Assembly: GCA_043392685.1 (NCBI GenBank)
Contig: JBHZGM010000009.1
Length of the DNA stretch: 64,000 nt
Reading direction: 5' to 3' (one strand)
Source: Metapseudomonas sp043392685
GTDB taxonomy: Bacteria; Pseudomonadota; Gammaproteobacteria; Pseudomonadales; Pseudomonadaceae
Positions 29,424 through 38,096 of this stretch are shown piece by piece. Under the pieces are notes generated by a model. The model searched no databases, was not told the origin of the DNA, and saw only the letters and a program-made list of their open reading frames with translations. Numbering within the stretch: the first letter of the stretch is position 1; each line of letters starts with the position of its first letter. Position numbers and translations under genes: made by a program.

Positions 29424-30235
29424 AGAGCACCCCAGCCAGCCGCCCAGAGCAGCGCGGCGAACAGCGGGATGGCGGCGGTCAGACTGTCGATGCGGTCCAG
29501 CACGCCACCATGGCCGGGCAGCAGGTTACTGCTGTCCTTGATGCCAGACTGGCGCTTGAACATGCTTTCGGTCAGGTCGCCCACCACCGAGATCAGCACC
29601 ACCAGGGCCGCGCCGGCCAGGGCCAGCACCAGCTCGGAACCCACCCAGCCACGGTAGAAACCGACCCCCACGGTGATCAGCAGGCTGGCCAGCAGACCAC
29701 CTACCAGCCCTTCCCAGCTTTTGCCGGGACTGACGTTGGGCGCCAGCTTGCGCTTGCCGAATGCCTTGCCGGAAAAATAGGCGCCGATGTCGGCTGCCCA
29801 GACCAGCACCATCACGGCGAGAATCAGCCAGTTGGCCAGCGGCCATTGCTTGAACAGCACCAGGCCTTGCCAGGCCGGCAGCAGGATCAGCAGGCCGATG
29901 ACCAGCTTGCCCGGCGTACCGCCCCAGTAGCGGCTGGTTTCGGGATAACCCAGCACGAGGATGGTCGCTGCCCCCCACCAGAGCACGCCGAGTATCAGGA
30001 CCAGCGGCGCCAGTGCGGGTACGAGATAAAGTCCGTAGAGCAGTGCCGCCACGAGCAGGCCGTAGGCGACGCGCAGGGGCTGCGAGGAAAAGCCCGCCAG
30101 GCGTGCCCATTCCCAGCCGCCGAGGCTAACCACGGCACCGATGAACAGCGCGAAGGCGCCGCCGTCCAGCCAGAAAAAGCCCGCAAGGGCGATGGGCAAC
30201 AACACCAGGGCGGTGATGACGCGTTGTTTCAGCAT
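29420..30235 (-). CDS. cdsA: phosphatidate cytidylyltransferase
   Basis: CdsA makes CDP-diacylglycerol from phosphatidic acid and CTP, the branch point for membrane phospholipids. The 271-aa protein is mostly membrane helices. The C-terminal family signature is VGDLTESMFKRQSGIKDSS followed by LLPGHGGVLDRIDSL. The start overlaps the uppS stop by 7 bp and the stop overlaps the dxr start, so uppS-cdsA-dxr are tightly coupled. Confidence 0.97.
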   Translation of the reverse strand: MLKQRVITALVLLPIALAGFFWLDGGAFALFIGAVVSLGGWEWARLAGFSSQPLRVAYGLLVAALLYGLYLVPALAPLVLILGVLWWGAATILVLGYPETSRYWGGTPGKLVIGLLILLPAWQGLVLFKQWPLANWLILAVMVLVWAADIGAYFSGKAFGKRKLAPNVSPGKSWEGLVGGLLASLLITVGVGFYRGWVGSELVLALAGAALVVLISVVGDLTESMFKRQSGIKDSSNLLPGHGGVLDRIDSLTAAIPLFAALLWAAGWGAL

Positions 30236-30990
30236 TTGGCTCGGGCCTCGGCTTCCAGCTGCTCGCTTGTCTTGCCGAAGCGACGCTGGCGCTTGGCGAA
30301 GTCGGCCAGCGCCTTGCGCATGGCTTCGTGCTTGAAGTCAGGCCAGAAGAGATCGGAGAAATACAGCTCGGCGTAGGCGAGCTGCCAAAGCAGGAAGTTG
30401 CTGATGCGATGCTCGCCACCGGTGCGGATGCACAGGTCGGGCAGCGGCAGGTCGCCGGTGACCAGGCAGCTTTGCAGCAACTGCGGAGAAATGTCATCGA
30501 CCTGCAGGTGACCGGCCTGGACCTCACGCGCCAGGCGCTGTGCGGCCTGGGTTATGTCCCACTGGCCACCATAGTTGGCGGCGACCTGGAGGACGAACTT
30601 CTGGTGGGTGGAGGTCAACTGCTCGGCCTCGCGCATGGCGGCCTGCAGCTCCGGATGGAAGCGCGAGCGGTCGCCGATGATGCGCAGGCGGATGTCGTTC
30701 TGGTCCAGACGCCTGGCCTCGCGGCGCAGCGCCCCCAGGAACAGCTCCATCAGGGCGCTCACCTCGTCGGCCGGTCGCTGCCAGTTCTCACTGGAGAAGG
30801 CGAACAGGGTGAGCACCTCGACACCGGCCTCGGCACACACCTCGATTACCGCCCGGACCGCGTCCACGCCGGCCTTGTGACCGGCGATGCCAGGCAGCAG
30901 ACGCTTCTTCGCCCAACGGTTGTTACCGTCCATGATAATCGCCACATGCCGTGGCACCGCGGGGTTCGCGCCTTGCTGGTTCTTGTCCAT
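30229..30990 (-). CDS. uppS: isoprenyl transferase (undecaprenyl diphosphate synthase)
   Basis: UppS extends farnesyl diphosphate with isopentenyl units to the C55 lipid carrier used for peptidoglycan and lipopolysaccharide sugars. The 253-aa cis-prenyltransferase has the catalytic Asp motif HVAIIMDGNNRWAKKR (about residues 15-30), FAFSSENWQRP and the C-terminal RTGGEHRISNFLLWQLAY. It lies 14 bp after frr, linking isoprenoid use to the neighbouring MEP and lipid genes. Confidence 0.97.
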   Translation of the reverse strand: MDKNQQGANPAVPRHVAIIMDGNNRWAKKRLLPGIAGHKAGVDAVRAVIEVCAEAGVEVLTLFAFSSENWQRPADEVSALMELFLGALRREARRLDQNDIRLRIIGDRSRFHPELQAAMREAEQLTSTHQKFVLQVAANYGGQWDITQAAQRLAREVQAGHLQVDDISPQLLQSCLVTGDLPLPDLCIRTGGEHRISNFLLWQLAYAELYFSDLFWPDFKHEAMRKALADFAKRQRRFGKTSEQLEAEARAKC

Positions 30991-31004
30991 GGCGATTCCG
31001 GACG

Positions 31005-31562
31005 TCAGACGGCCATCAGGTCTTTTTCTTTGGCTTCCAGAGCCTTGTCGACTTCGCCAACGAACTTGTCGGTCAGCTTCTGGACGTCATCAGCGGCACG
31101 ACGCTCCTCGTCTTCGCTGATTTCCTTTTCCTTGACCAGGTCCTTCAGCTGCGCCAGGGCATCACGACGGATGTTGCGCACGGCAACACGGGCGTTTTCG
31201 GCCTCGGCACGCGCCTGCTTGGTGTAGCCCTTGCGGGTTTCCTCGGTCAGGGCGGGCATCGGCACACGAATGGTGGTGCCGGCGGTAGCCGGGTTCAGGC
31301 CAAGGTCGGAGGTCATGATGGCTTTTTCCACAGCCTGGATCATGCTCTTGTCGAACACGGTCAGAGCCAGGGTACGGGAGTCCTCGGCCACCACGTTGGC
31401 CACCTGGCGCAGCGGAGTGTCGGCGCCGTAGTAGGAGACCATGACGCTGTCCAGGATGCTCGGGTGCGCACGCCCGGTGCGGATCTTGGCGAAAGCATGA
31501 TCCAGCGATTCCAGGGTTTTCTTCATGCGCTCCTGCGCTTCTTGCTTGATCTCGTTGATCAC
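31005..31562 (-). CDS. frr: ribosome recycling factor
   Basis: Frr acts with EF-G to split the post-termination ribosome. It is 185 aa, the standard length. It begins with GTG at 31562, which overlaps the pyrH stop (GTGA). Typical segments are RTGRAHPSILDSVMVSYYG, LNPATAGTTIRVPMPALTEE and the helical ends of the L-shaped tRNA mimic. The order rpsB-tsf-pyrH-frr is nearly universal in bacteria. Confidence 0.98.
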   Translation of the reverse strand: MINEIKQEAQERMKKTLESLDHAFAKIRTGRAHPSILDSVMVSYYGADTPLRQVANVVAEDSRTLALTVFDKSMIQAVEKAIMTSDLGLNPATAGTTIRVPMPALTEETRKGYTKQARAEAENARVAVRNIRRDALAQLKDLVKEKEISEDEERRAADDVQKLTDKFVGEVDKALEAKEKDLMAV

Positions 31563-32302
31563 TGTTCGCCCTCCTCGATCAGGGTTCCTTCGGCGCCGCC
31601 GACCACGATGTTCAGCAGGGCACCCGGTTTATTCATATTGAAGACCCGCAGCGGCATCTTCTGATCACGGCACAGACAAATGGCCGTGAGGTCCATGACG
31701 CCCAGCTTGCGATCGAGCACCTCGTCGTAGGTCAGACGCTCGAACTTCTCGGCATTGGGGTCCTTGAACGGGTCGGCAGTGTACACGCCATCGACCTTGG
31801 TGGCTTTCAGCACCACGTCGGCATCCACTTCGATGGCACGCAGGCAGGCGGCCGAATCGGTGGTGAAGAACGGGTTGCCGGTGCCGGCGGAGAAGATCAC
31901 CACTTCGCCGGAACTCAGGTGGCGCATGGCCTTGCGGCGGTCGTAGTGGTCGGTCACGCCAACCATGGAAATGGCCGACATCACGATGGCGGGGATGTTG
32001 GAACGCTCCAGCGCATCGCGCATGGCCAGGGCGTTCATCACGGTAGCCAGCATACCCATGTGGTCGCCGGTCACCCGATCCATGCCGGCGGCGCTCAGGG
32101 CCGCACCACGAAACAGGTTGCCGCCGCCGATCACCAGGCCGACCTGGACGCCAATACCGACCAGCTGGCCGATTTCCAGCGCCATGCGATCGAGGACTTT
32201 CGGATCGATACCGAACTCCTCGGAGCCCATAAGGGCCTCACCGCTGAGTTTGAGCAGAATGCGTTTATAGCGAGGTTGGCGGCCACTCACCTGCTGAGCC
32301 AT
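31559..32302 (-). CDS. pyrH: UMP kinase
   Basis: PyrH phosphorylates UMP to UDP in pyrimidine synthesis. I use the ATG at 32302 (MAQQVSGRQPRYKRILLKL), giving 247 aa. The amino-acid-kinase fold shows LLKLSGEALMG, VGLVIGGGNLFRG and FSAGTGNPFFTTDSAA. The gene lies 200 bp after tsf; that gap holds a weak GAGGC/GCCTC hairpin near 32448-32479 without a T-run. Confidence 0.97.
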   Translation of the reverse strand: MAQQVSGRQPRYKRILLKLSGEALMGSEEFGIDPKVLDRMALEIGQLVGIGVQVGLVIGGGNLFRGAALSAAGMDRVTGDHMGMLATVMNALAMRDALERSNIPAIVMSAISMVGVTDHYDRRKAMRHLSSGEVVIFSAGTGNPFFTTDSAACLRAIEVDADVVLKATKVDGVYTADPFKDPNAEKFERLTYDEVLDRKLGVMDLTAICLCRDQKMPLRVFNMNKPGALLNIVVGGAEGTLIEEGEQ

Positions 32303-32502
32303 TGCGTATCTCTCCTGCGGCGCTATTGAATTCATGGGCCTAGAGGCCCGGTGTACTGGCGAGTCCTGAGACTGCGCAAACGGCGCTTGGTGCCCGGCTA
32401 CCGGGTCCGCCGCCGGAACCGCCCCGAATGGGTTCCCCAGTTTGACGAAGAGGCCGCGCGCGTGAGCGGGCAGCCTCTTGCGGGGCGACAGCCGAAGCCG
32501 TC

Positions 32503-33372
32503 TTATTGCTTGGTAGCGGCGACCTGGGCAGCTACTTCGGCAGCGAAGTCGACTTCGACCTTCTCGATACCTTCGCCTACTTCGTAACGAACGAAGGAAA
32601 CGATTTCAGCGCCGGCCTTCTTGGCCAGGTCACCGACCTTGACTTCCGGATCCTTGACGAACGGCTGCTCGACCAGGCTGGCTTCGGCCAGGAACTTGGC
32701 GATACGGCCCTTGACCATGTTCTCGACGATGTTTTCCGGCTTGCCGGCGATCTTGTCGGCGTTCAGGGCCAGGAAGATTTCCTTTTCCTTGGCGATGGCT
32801 TCTTCGGAAACCTGGTTCGGGCTCAGGAACTGCGGGTTGCTGGCAGCCACGTGCATGGCGATGTCCTTGGCCAGTTCCGGGTTACCGCCTTTCAGGCTCA
32901 CGACTACGCCGATGCGGTGGCCGTGCAGGTAGGCACCCACCACGTCGCCTTCAACGCGGGTCAGACGGCGGATGTTGACGTTTTCGCCGGTCTTGGCAAC
33001 CAGGGCCAGACGAGCTTCTTCGCGAGCTTCGATCAGCGGAGCAGCGTCGGTCAGCTTGTCGTTGAAAGCCTGTTCCAGGGATGCGGCAACGAAGCCTTTG
33101 AAGTCGTCCTGCAGAGCCAGGAAGTCAGTCTGGGAGTTGACTTCGATGATGACGGCAACCTTGTTGTCGTCAGCCACTTTGACAGCGATGGCACCTTCGG
33201 CGGCGATGTTGCCAGCCTTCTTGGCAGCCTTGATGGCGCCAGCGGCGCGCATGTCGTCGATGGCCTTCTCGATGTCGCCATCAGCGGCGGTCAGGGCCTT
33301 CTTGCAATCCATCATGCCCAGGCCGGTACGCTCGCGCAGTTCTTTAACCAGGGCTGCAGTAATCTCTGCCAT
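32503..33372 (-). CDS. tsf: translation elongation factor Ts
   Basis: EF-Ts exchanges GDP for GTP on EF-Tu. It is 289 aa. The N-terminal module is VKELRERTGLGMMDCKKAL (residues about 9-27), followed by the core with EVNSQTDFLALQDDF. The C-terminal module ends VDFAAEVAAQVAATKQ. It follows rpsB by 126 bp across a strong terminator-like hairpin, the usual arrangement that lowers tsf relative to rpsB. Confidence 0.98.
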   Translation of the reverse strand: MAEITAALVKELRERTGLGMMDCKKALTAADGDIEKAIDDMRAAGAIKAAKKAGNIAAEGAIAVKVADDNKVAVIIEVNSQTDFLALQDDFKGFVAASLEQAFNDKLTDAAPLIEAREEARLALVAKTGENVNIRRLTRVEGDVVGAYLHGHRIGVVVSLKGGNPELAKDIAMHVAASNPQFLSPNQVSEEAIAKEKEIFLALNADKIAGKPENIVENMVKGRIAKFLAEASLVEQPFVKDPEVKVGDLAKKAGAEIVSFVRYEVGEGIEKVEVDFAAEVAAQVAATKQ

Positions 33373-33442
33373 GTCGCAATCCTCTTGAATAGGTTTTCAA
33401 CCATTCAGCCCGGAGACCGGGCATTCACAATTCGGAGGTGGC

Positions 33443-33467
33443 AAAAAGGGGGCCTAGCCCCCTTCTT
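33443..33467 (-). terminator. terminator/attenuator between rpsB and tsf
   Basis: GGGGGC pairs with GCCCCC around a CTA loop, flanked by AAGAA on the upstream side and a run of five T on the minus strand. It would end most transcripts after rpsB and let a fraction pass into tsf. Confidence 0.8.
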
Positions 33468-33498
33468 GCGCACCGGGTAACGCTAGATGGCTGTCAAC

Positions 33499-34239
33499 TC
33501 AGCCTTCTGCGGCCTCGGAAGCAGCTTCTTCGACGAACTCGTCAGCACCGCCAACGGCATTCTGACGGCCGCGGATTACAGCATCGGCAACGCTGGAGAG
33601 GTACAGCTGAACGGCGCGGATGGCGTCGTCGTTACCCGGGATGACGTAATCAACGCCTTCAGGGCTGCTGTTGGTATCGACAACGCCGATTACCGGGATG
33701 CCCAGCTTGTTGGCTTCGGTGATGGCGATGCGCTCGTGGTCAACGTCGATCACGAACAGAGCGTCCGGCAGGCCGCCCATGTCCTTGATACCGCCCAGGC
33801 TGCGCTCGAGCTTCTCGAGGTCGCGGGTGCGCATCAGGGCTTCTTTCTTGGTCAGCTTGGCGAAGGTGCCGTCCTGGGACTGGGTTTCCAGCTCGCGCAG
33901 GCGCTTGATGGACTGACGGATGGTCTTGTAGTTGGTCAGCATGCCGCCGAGCCAGCGGTGATCGACGTACGGGGAGCCACAACGAGCAGCTTCTTCACGA
34001 ACGATCTTGCCAGCGGAGCGCTTGGTGCCGACGAACAGAACCTTGTTTTTGCCCGCAGCCAGCTTCTCAACGAAGCTCAGGGCCTCGTTGAACATCGGCA
34101 GGGTCTTTTCAAGGTTGATGATGTGAATCTTGTTACGCGCACCGAAAATGTACTTGCCCATTTTCGGGTTCCAGTAACGGGTCTGGTGGCCGAAGTGCAC
34201 ACCGGCCTTCAGCATATCGCGCATGTTGACTTGGGACAT
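33499..34239 (-). CDS. rpsB: 30S ribosomal protein S2
   Basis: S2 binds the small ribosomal subunit near S1. I start at the ATG at 34239 (MSQVNMRDMLKAGVHFGHQ), giving 246 aa with GAGGAA upstream. Conserved blocks are GVHFGHQTRYWNPKMGKYIF, RWLGGMLTNYKTIRQSI and VIDVDHERIAITEANKLGIPV. In E. coli, S2 represses its own operon through the leader. Here the leader is about 125 bases and has several short inverted repeats, but no specific match is claimed. Confidence 0.98.
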   Translation of the reverse strand: MSQVNMRDMLKAGVHFGHQTRYWNPKMGKYIFGARNKIHIINLEKTLPMFNEALSFVEKLAAGKNKVLFVGTKRSAGKIVREEAARCGSPYVDHRWLGGMLTNYKTIRQSIKRLRELETQSQDGTFAKLTKKEALMRTRDLEKLERSLGGIKDMGGLPDALFVIDVDHERIAITEANKLGIPVIGVVDTNSSPEGVDYVIPGNDDAIRAVQLYLSSVADAVIRGRQNAVGGADEFVEEAASEAAEG

Positions 34240-34370
34240 TTCTATTCCTCGATAAGTCGGGTTAGGCCTCCACGTATCCCAATATCCAACCCTTTCGGGC
34301 ACCCAGGAGATCGTGTCGATACGTGTGTGGGTTCAAGGCTTCCGGACAGCACGCCCGTAAAGCGGCGCGT

Positions 34371-34376
34371 TTTATA
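34371..34376 (-). promoter_or_regulatory. probable rpsB promoter -10 element
   Basis: The minus strand reads TGTGCTATAAAACGCGCCGC: a TATAAA -10 box followed by a GC-rich discriminator, typical of growth-rate and ppGpp-controlled ribosomal promoters. No good -35 hexamer is visible at 17 bp. The box is about 132 bases upstream of the rpsB ATG. Confidence 0.5.
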
Positions 34377-34504
34377 GCACAAAAAGCCGGGCAGAGCTAC
34401 TGCAACGATACGCCGCAAATCAGCTGCCTTGCTCCCTGGAGCTTATGGCTTGCGGCTTTAAGCTGTTAATATCAGGCCTTTTCCGTTTGCGCCCGAGAGC
34501 CAAT

Positions 34505-35287
34505 ATGACCGTCACCATCAAGACGCCCGCCGAAATCGAGAAAATGCGCGTTGCCGGCCGCCTGGCCGCCGAAGTGCTGGAGATGATCGGCGAGCATGTC
34601 AAACCCGGCGTGACAACCGAGGAACTGGACCGCATCTGCCATGACTACATCGTCAACGTGCAGCAGGCCATCCCCGCGCCCCTGAACTACAAGGGCTTCC
34701 CCAAATCGATCTGCACTTCGGTCAATCACGTGGTATGCCACGGCATTCCCAACGAGAAGCCGCTGAAGGATGGCGACATCATCAACATCGACGTCACCGT
34801 CATCAAGGACGGCTACCACGGCGACACCAGCAAGATGTTCCTGGTGGGCAAGACGCCGGAATGGGCCGACAAGCTCTGCCGCGTGACCCAGGAGTGCATG
34901 TACAAGGGCATCCAGCTGGTAAGGCCGGGCGCACGCCTGGGCGATATCGGCGAAGTGATCCAGAAGCACGCCGAGAAGCAGGGCTATTCGGTGGTCCGTG
35001 AATACTGCGGCCATGGCATCGGCGCCGTGTTCCACGAAGAGCCCCAGGTCCTGCACTACGGCCGCGCCGGCACCGGCATGGAGCTCAAGGAAGGCATGAC
35101 CTTTACCATCGAGCCGATGATCAACCAGGGCCGCCCGGAAACCCGCCTGCTGGGTGACGGCTGGACCGCCATCACCAAGGACCGCAAGCTTTCCGCGCAG
35201 TGGGAGCACACCGTCCTGGTGACCGCCAACGGCTATGAAATCCTGACCCTGCGCAGCGACGACACCCTGTCGCGCACCTCGTCCTGA
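34505..35287 (+). CDS. map: methionine aminopeptidase, type I
   Basis: Map removes the initiator Met from nascent proteins. The start is the ATG at 34505 (MTVTIKTPAEIEKMRVAGR), giving 260 aa. The metal ligands are visible in order: two Asp in IDVTVIKDGYHGDTSKMF, His in EYCGHGIGAVFHE, Glu in TIEPMINQG and Glu in WEHTVLVT. It is divergent from rpsB across 265 bp and is followed by glnD after 30 bp, so map-glnD may be co-transcribed. Confidence 0.98.
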   Translation: MTVTIKTPAEIEKMRVAGRLAAEVLEMIGEHVKPGVTTEELDRICHDYIVNVQQAIPAPLNYKGFPKSICTSVNHVVCHGIPNEKPLKDGDIINIDVTVIKDGYHGDTSKMFLVGKTPEWADKLCRVTQECMYKGIQLVRPGARLGDIGEVIQKHAEKQGYSVVREYCGHGIGAVFHEEPQVLHYGRAGTGMELKEGMTFTIEPMINQGRPETRLLGDGWTAITKDRKLSAQWEHTVLVTANGYEILTLRSDDTLSRTSS

Positions 35288-35317
35288 TCACCCACCTTAT
35301 ATAAGGAACGCCGCCCC

Positions 35318-38020
35318 ATGCCGCAGGTGGATCCCGAGTTGTTCGACCGCGGCCAGTTCCAGGCGGAACTGGCCTTGAAGTCCAGCCCCATCGCTGCCTT
35401 CAAGAAGGCCATTCGCCAGGCCCGCGACGTACTCGACAACCGTTTCACCAGCGGCCGCGACATCCGTCGCCTGGTAGAAGACCGCGCCTGGTTCGTCGAC
35501 CAGATCCTGCGGGCGGCCTGGGAGCGCTTCGACTGGAGCGAGGACGCCGACATCGCCCTGCTGGCCGTGGGCGGCTACGGGCGCGGCGAGCTGCACCCCT
35601 TCTCCGATATCGACCTGCTGATCCTGCTGGACAGCGCCGACCACGAAATCTTCCGCGAGCCCATCGAAGGCTTCCTCACTCTGCTCTGGGACATCGGCCT
35701 GGAAGTGGGCCAGAGCGTGCGCTCGGTGGCCGAATGTGCCGAAGAGGCGCAGGCCGACCTGACGGTGGTCACCAACCTGATGGAAAGCCGCACCATCGCC
35801 GGCCCCGAACATCTGCGCCAGCGCATGCTGGAGGTCACCAGCCCCGAGCAGATGTGGCCGAGCAAGCACTTCTTCGTCGCCAAGCGAAAGGAACAGAAGG
35901 CCCGCCACGCCAAATACAACGACACCGAATACAACCTGGAACCCAACGTGAAGGGTTCGCCGGGCGGCCTGCGTGATATCCAGACCATCCTCTGGGTCGC
36001 CCGCCGCCAGTTCGGCAGCCTCAACCTGCACGGCCTGGTGCAGCAGGGCTTCCTGGTGGAAAGCGAGTGCAGCATGCTGGCCTCCAGCCAGGAATTCCTC
36101 TGGAAGGTACGCTACGCCCTGCACATGCTGGCCGGACGCGCCGAAGACCGCCTGCTGTTCGATCACCAGCGCAAGATCGCCTCCCTCCTCGGCTTCGAAG
36201 ACGGCGACAGCAAGCTCGGCATCGAGCGTTTCATGCAGAAGTACTATCGGGTGGTGATGGGAGTTTCCGAACTCAGCGACCTGATCAACCAGCACTTCGA
36301 GGAAGTCATCCTGCGCGCAGGCGAGACCGGCCAGGCGCAGCCGCTGAACAGCCGATTCCAGCTGCGCGACGGCTATATCGAGGTGACTCACCCGAATGTC
36401 TTCAAGCGCACCCCCTTCGCCATGCTGGAAATCTTCGTGCTGATGGCCCAGCACCCGGAGATCAAGGGCGTGCGCGCGGACACCATCCGCCTGCTGCGGG
36501 ACAGCCGCCACCTGATCGACGACGATTTCCGCAAGGACATCCGCAACACCAGCCTGTTCATCGAGCTGTTCAAGTCCAGCCAGGGTATCCACCGCAACCT
36601 GCGCCGGATGAACCGCTACGGCATCCTCGGCCTGTACCTGCCGGAGTTCGGCAAGATCATCGGGCAGATGCAGCACGACCTGTTCCACATCTATACGGTG
36701 GACGCCCACACCCTCAACCTGATCAAGCACCTGCGCAAGCTGAAGTGGCCGGAGCTGGCGGAAAAATTCCCCCTGGCCAGCAAGCTCATCGACAAGCTGC
36801 CCAAGCCGGAGCTGATCTACCTCGCCGGGCTCTATCACGACATCGGCAAGGGCCGCGGCGGCGACCACTCCGAGCTGGGTGCCGTGGACGCGGAGGCCTT
36901 CTGCGCCCGCCACCAGCTGCCGGTGTGGGATTCGCGCCTGGTGGCCTGGCTGGTGCAGCACCATCTGGTGATGTCCACCACCGCCCAGCGCAAGGACCTC
37001 TCCGACCCGCAGGTGATCTTCGACTTCGCACGCCTGGTGGGCGACCAGACCCGCCTGGACTACCTCTACGTGCTCACCGTGGCCGATATCAACGCCACCA
37101 ACCCGAGCCTGTGGAACTCCTGGCGCGCCAGCCTGCTGCGCCAGCTCTATACCGAGACCAAGCGCGCCCTGCGCCGCGGCCTGGAAAACCCGCTGGACCG
37201 CGAAGAGCAGATCCGCCAGACCCAGACCGCCGCCATCGACATCCTGGTGCGCAACGGCATCGACCAGGACGAGGCCGAGCAGCTCTGGAGCCAGCTGGGC
37301 GACGACTACTTCCTGCGCCACACCGCCAACGACGTGGCCTGGCACACCGAGGCGATCCTCCAGCACCCGCCCGGCAACGACCCGCTGGTACTGATCAAGG
37401 AAACCGCCCAGCGCGAGTTCGAGGGCGCCACCCAAATCTTTATCTACGCGCCGGACCAGCACGACTTCTTCGCCGTGACCGTGGCCGCCATGTCGCAGCT
37501 GAACCTGAACATCCACGACGCGCGGATCCTCACCTCCACCAGCCAGTTCACCCTCGACACCTACATCGTGCTCGATGCCGACGGCGGGCGGATCGGCGAC
37601 AACCCGGCGCGTATCCGCGAGATCCGCGAAGGCCTGATCGACGCCCTGAAGAACCCGGACGAGTACCCGGCCATCATCCAGCGCCGCGTCCCGCGCCAGC
37701 TCAAGCACTTCGCCTTCCCGCCGCAGGTGACCATCTCCAACGACGCCCAGCGCCCGGTGACCATCCTCGAACTGACCGCCCCCGACCGCCCCGGCCTGCT
37801 GGCGCGCATCGGGCTCATCTTCCTCGAGTTCGACCTGTCGCTGCAGAACGCCAAGATCGCCACCCTCGGCGAGCGGGTGGAAGACGTGTTCTTCGTCACC
37901 GACGCCAACAACCAGCCGCTCTCCGACCCCGAGCTCTGCCGACGACTGCAGGAGGCCATCGTCTCCCAGCTGTCCGACGCCAACGGCAAGAGCCAGGGCC
38001 CGACCCGGATGAGCATCTGA
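35318..38020 (+). CDS. glnD: bifunctional [protein-PII] uridylyltransferase / uridylyl-removing enzyme
   Basis: GlnD senses glutamine and adds or removes UMP on PII proteins, setting nitrogen regulation. The 900-aa protein has an N-terminal nucleotidyltransferase domain (GGYGRGELHPFSDIDLLIL, about residues 85-105), a central HD hydrolase domain (YHDIGKGRGGDHSELGA, about 505-522) and two C-terminal ACT domains (about 705-780 and 815-895; ELTAPDRPGLLARIGLIF in the second). All catalytic motifs are intact. Confidence 0.98.
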   Translation: MPQVDPELFDRGQFQAELALKSSPIAAFKKAIRQARDVLDNRFTSGRDIRRLVEDRAWFVDQILRAAWERFDWSEDADIALLAVGGYGRGELHPFSDIDLLILLDSADHEIFREPIEGFLTLLWDIGLEVGQSVRSVAECAEEAQADLTVVTNLMESRTIAGPEHLRQRMLEVTSPEQMWPSKHFFVAKRKEQKARHAKYNDTEYNLEPNVKGSPGGLRDIQTILWVARRQFGSLNLHGLVQQGFLVESECSMLASSQEFLWKVRYALHMLAGRAEDRLLFDHQRKIASLLGFEDGDSKLGIERFMQKYYRVVMGVSELSDLINQHFEEVILRAGETGQAQPLNSRFQLRDGYIEVTHPNVFKRTPFAMLEIFVLMAQHPEIKGVRADTIRLLRDSRHLIDDDFRKDIRNTSLFIELFKSSQGIHRNLRRMNRYGILGLYLPEFGKIIGQMQHDLFHIYTVDAHTLNLIKHLRKLKWPELAEKFPLASKLIDKLPKPELIYLAGLYHDIGKGRGGDHSELGAVDAEAFCARHQLPVWDSRLVAWLVQHHLVMSTTAQRKDLSDPQVIFDFARLVGDQTRLDYLYVLTVADINATNPSLWNSWRASLLRQLYTETKRALRRGLENPLDREEQIRQTQTAAIDILVRNGIDQDEAEQLWSQLGDDYFLRHTANDVAWHTEAILQHPPGNDPLVLIKETAQREFEGATQIFIYAPDQHDFFAVTVAAMSQLNLNIHDARILTSTSQFTLDTYIVLDADGGRIGDNPARIREIREGLIDALKNPDEYPAIIQRRVPRQLKHFAFPPQVTISNDAQRPVTILELTAPDRPGLLARIGLIFLEFDLSLQNAKIATLGERVEDVFFVTDANNQPLSDPELCRRLQEAIVSQLSDANGKSQGPTRMSI

Positions 38021-38024
38021 ACCC

Positions 38025-38092
38025 GTAGGGTGCAATAAGGCCGCTGGCCGGATTGCACCGATTGACCCACGACCTCCCTGTTGACGCCCTAC
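38025..38092. repeat. GTAGGG...CCCTAC palindromic element between glnD and dapC
   Basis: The element is bounded by GTAGGG (38025-38030) and CCCTAC (38087-38092) and contains the inner inverted repeat GGTGCAAT/ATTGCACC (38029-38059). Short extragenic palindromes of this form are common in Pseudomonas. It fills most of the 76-bp gap and ends 4 bases before the dapC start, so it may also act as a glnD terminator or mRNA-end structure. Confidence 0.6.
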
Positions 38093-38096
38093 AACC

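Noticed and set aside
32448..32479. tsf terminator (GAGGC/GCCTC stem)
   Set aside because: The 18-nt loop and absence of a T-run make it too weak to call.
36067..38028. A 653-codon second frame inside glnD
   Set aside because: Pro/Arg/Ala-rich translation typical of the +1 frame of a high-GC gene; glnD itself is intact.
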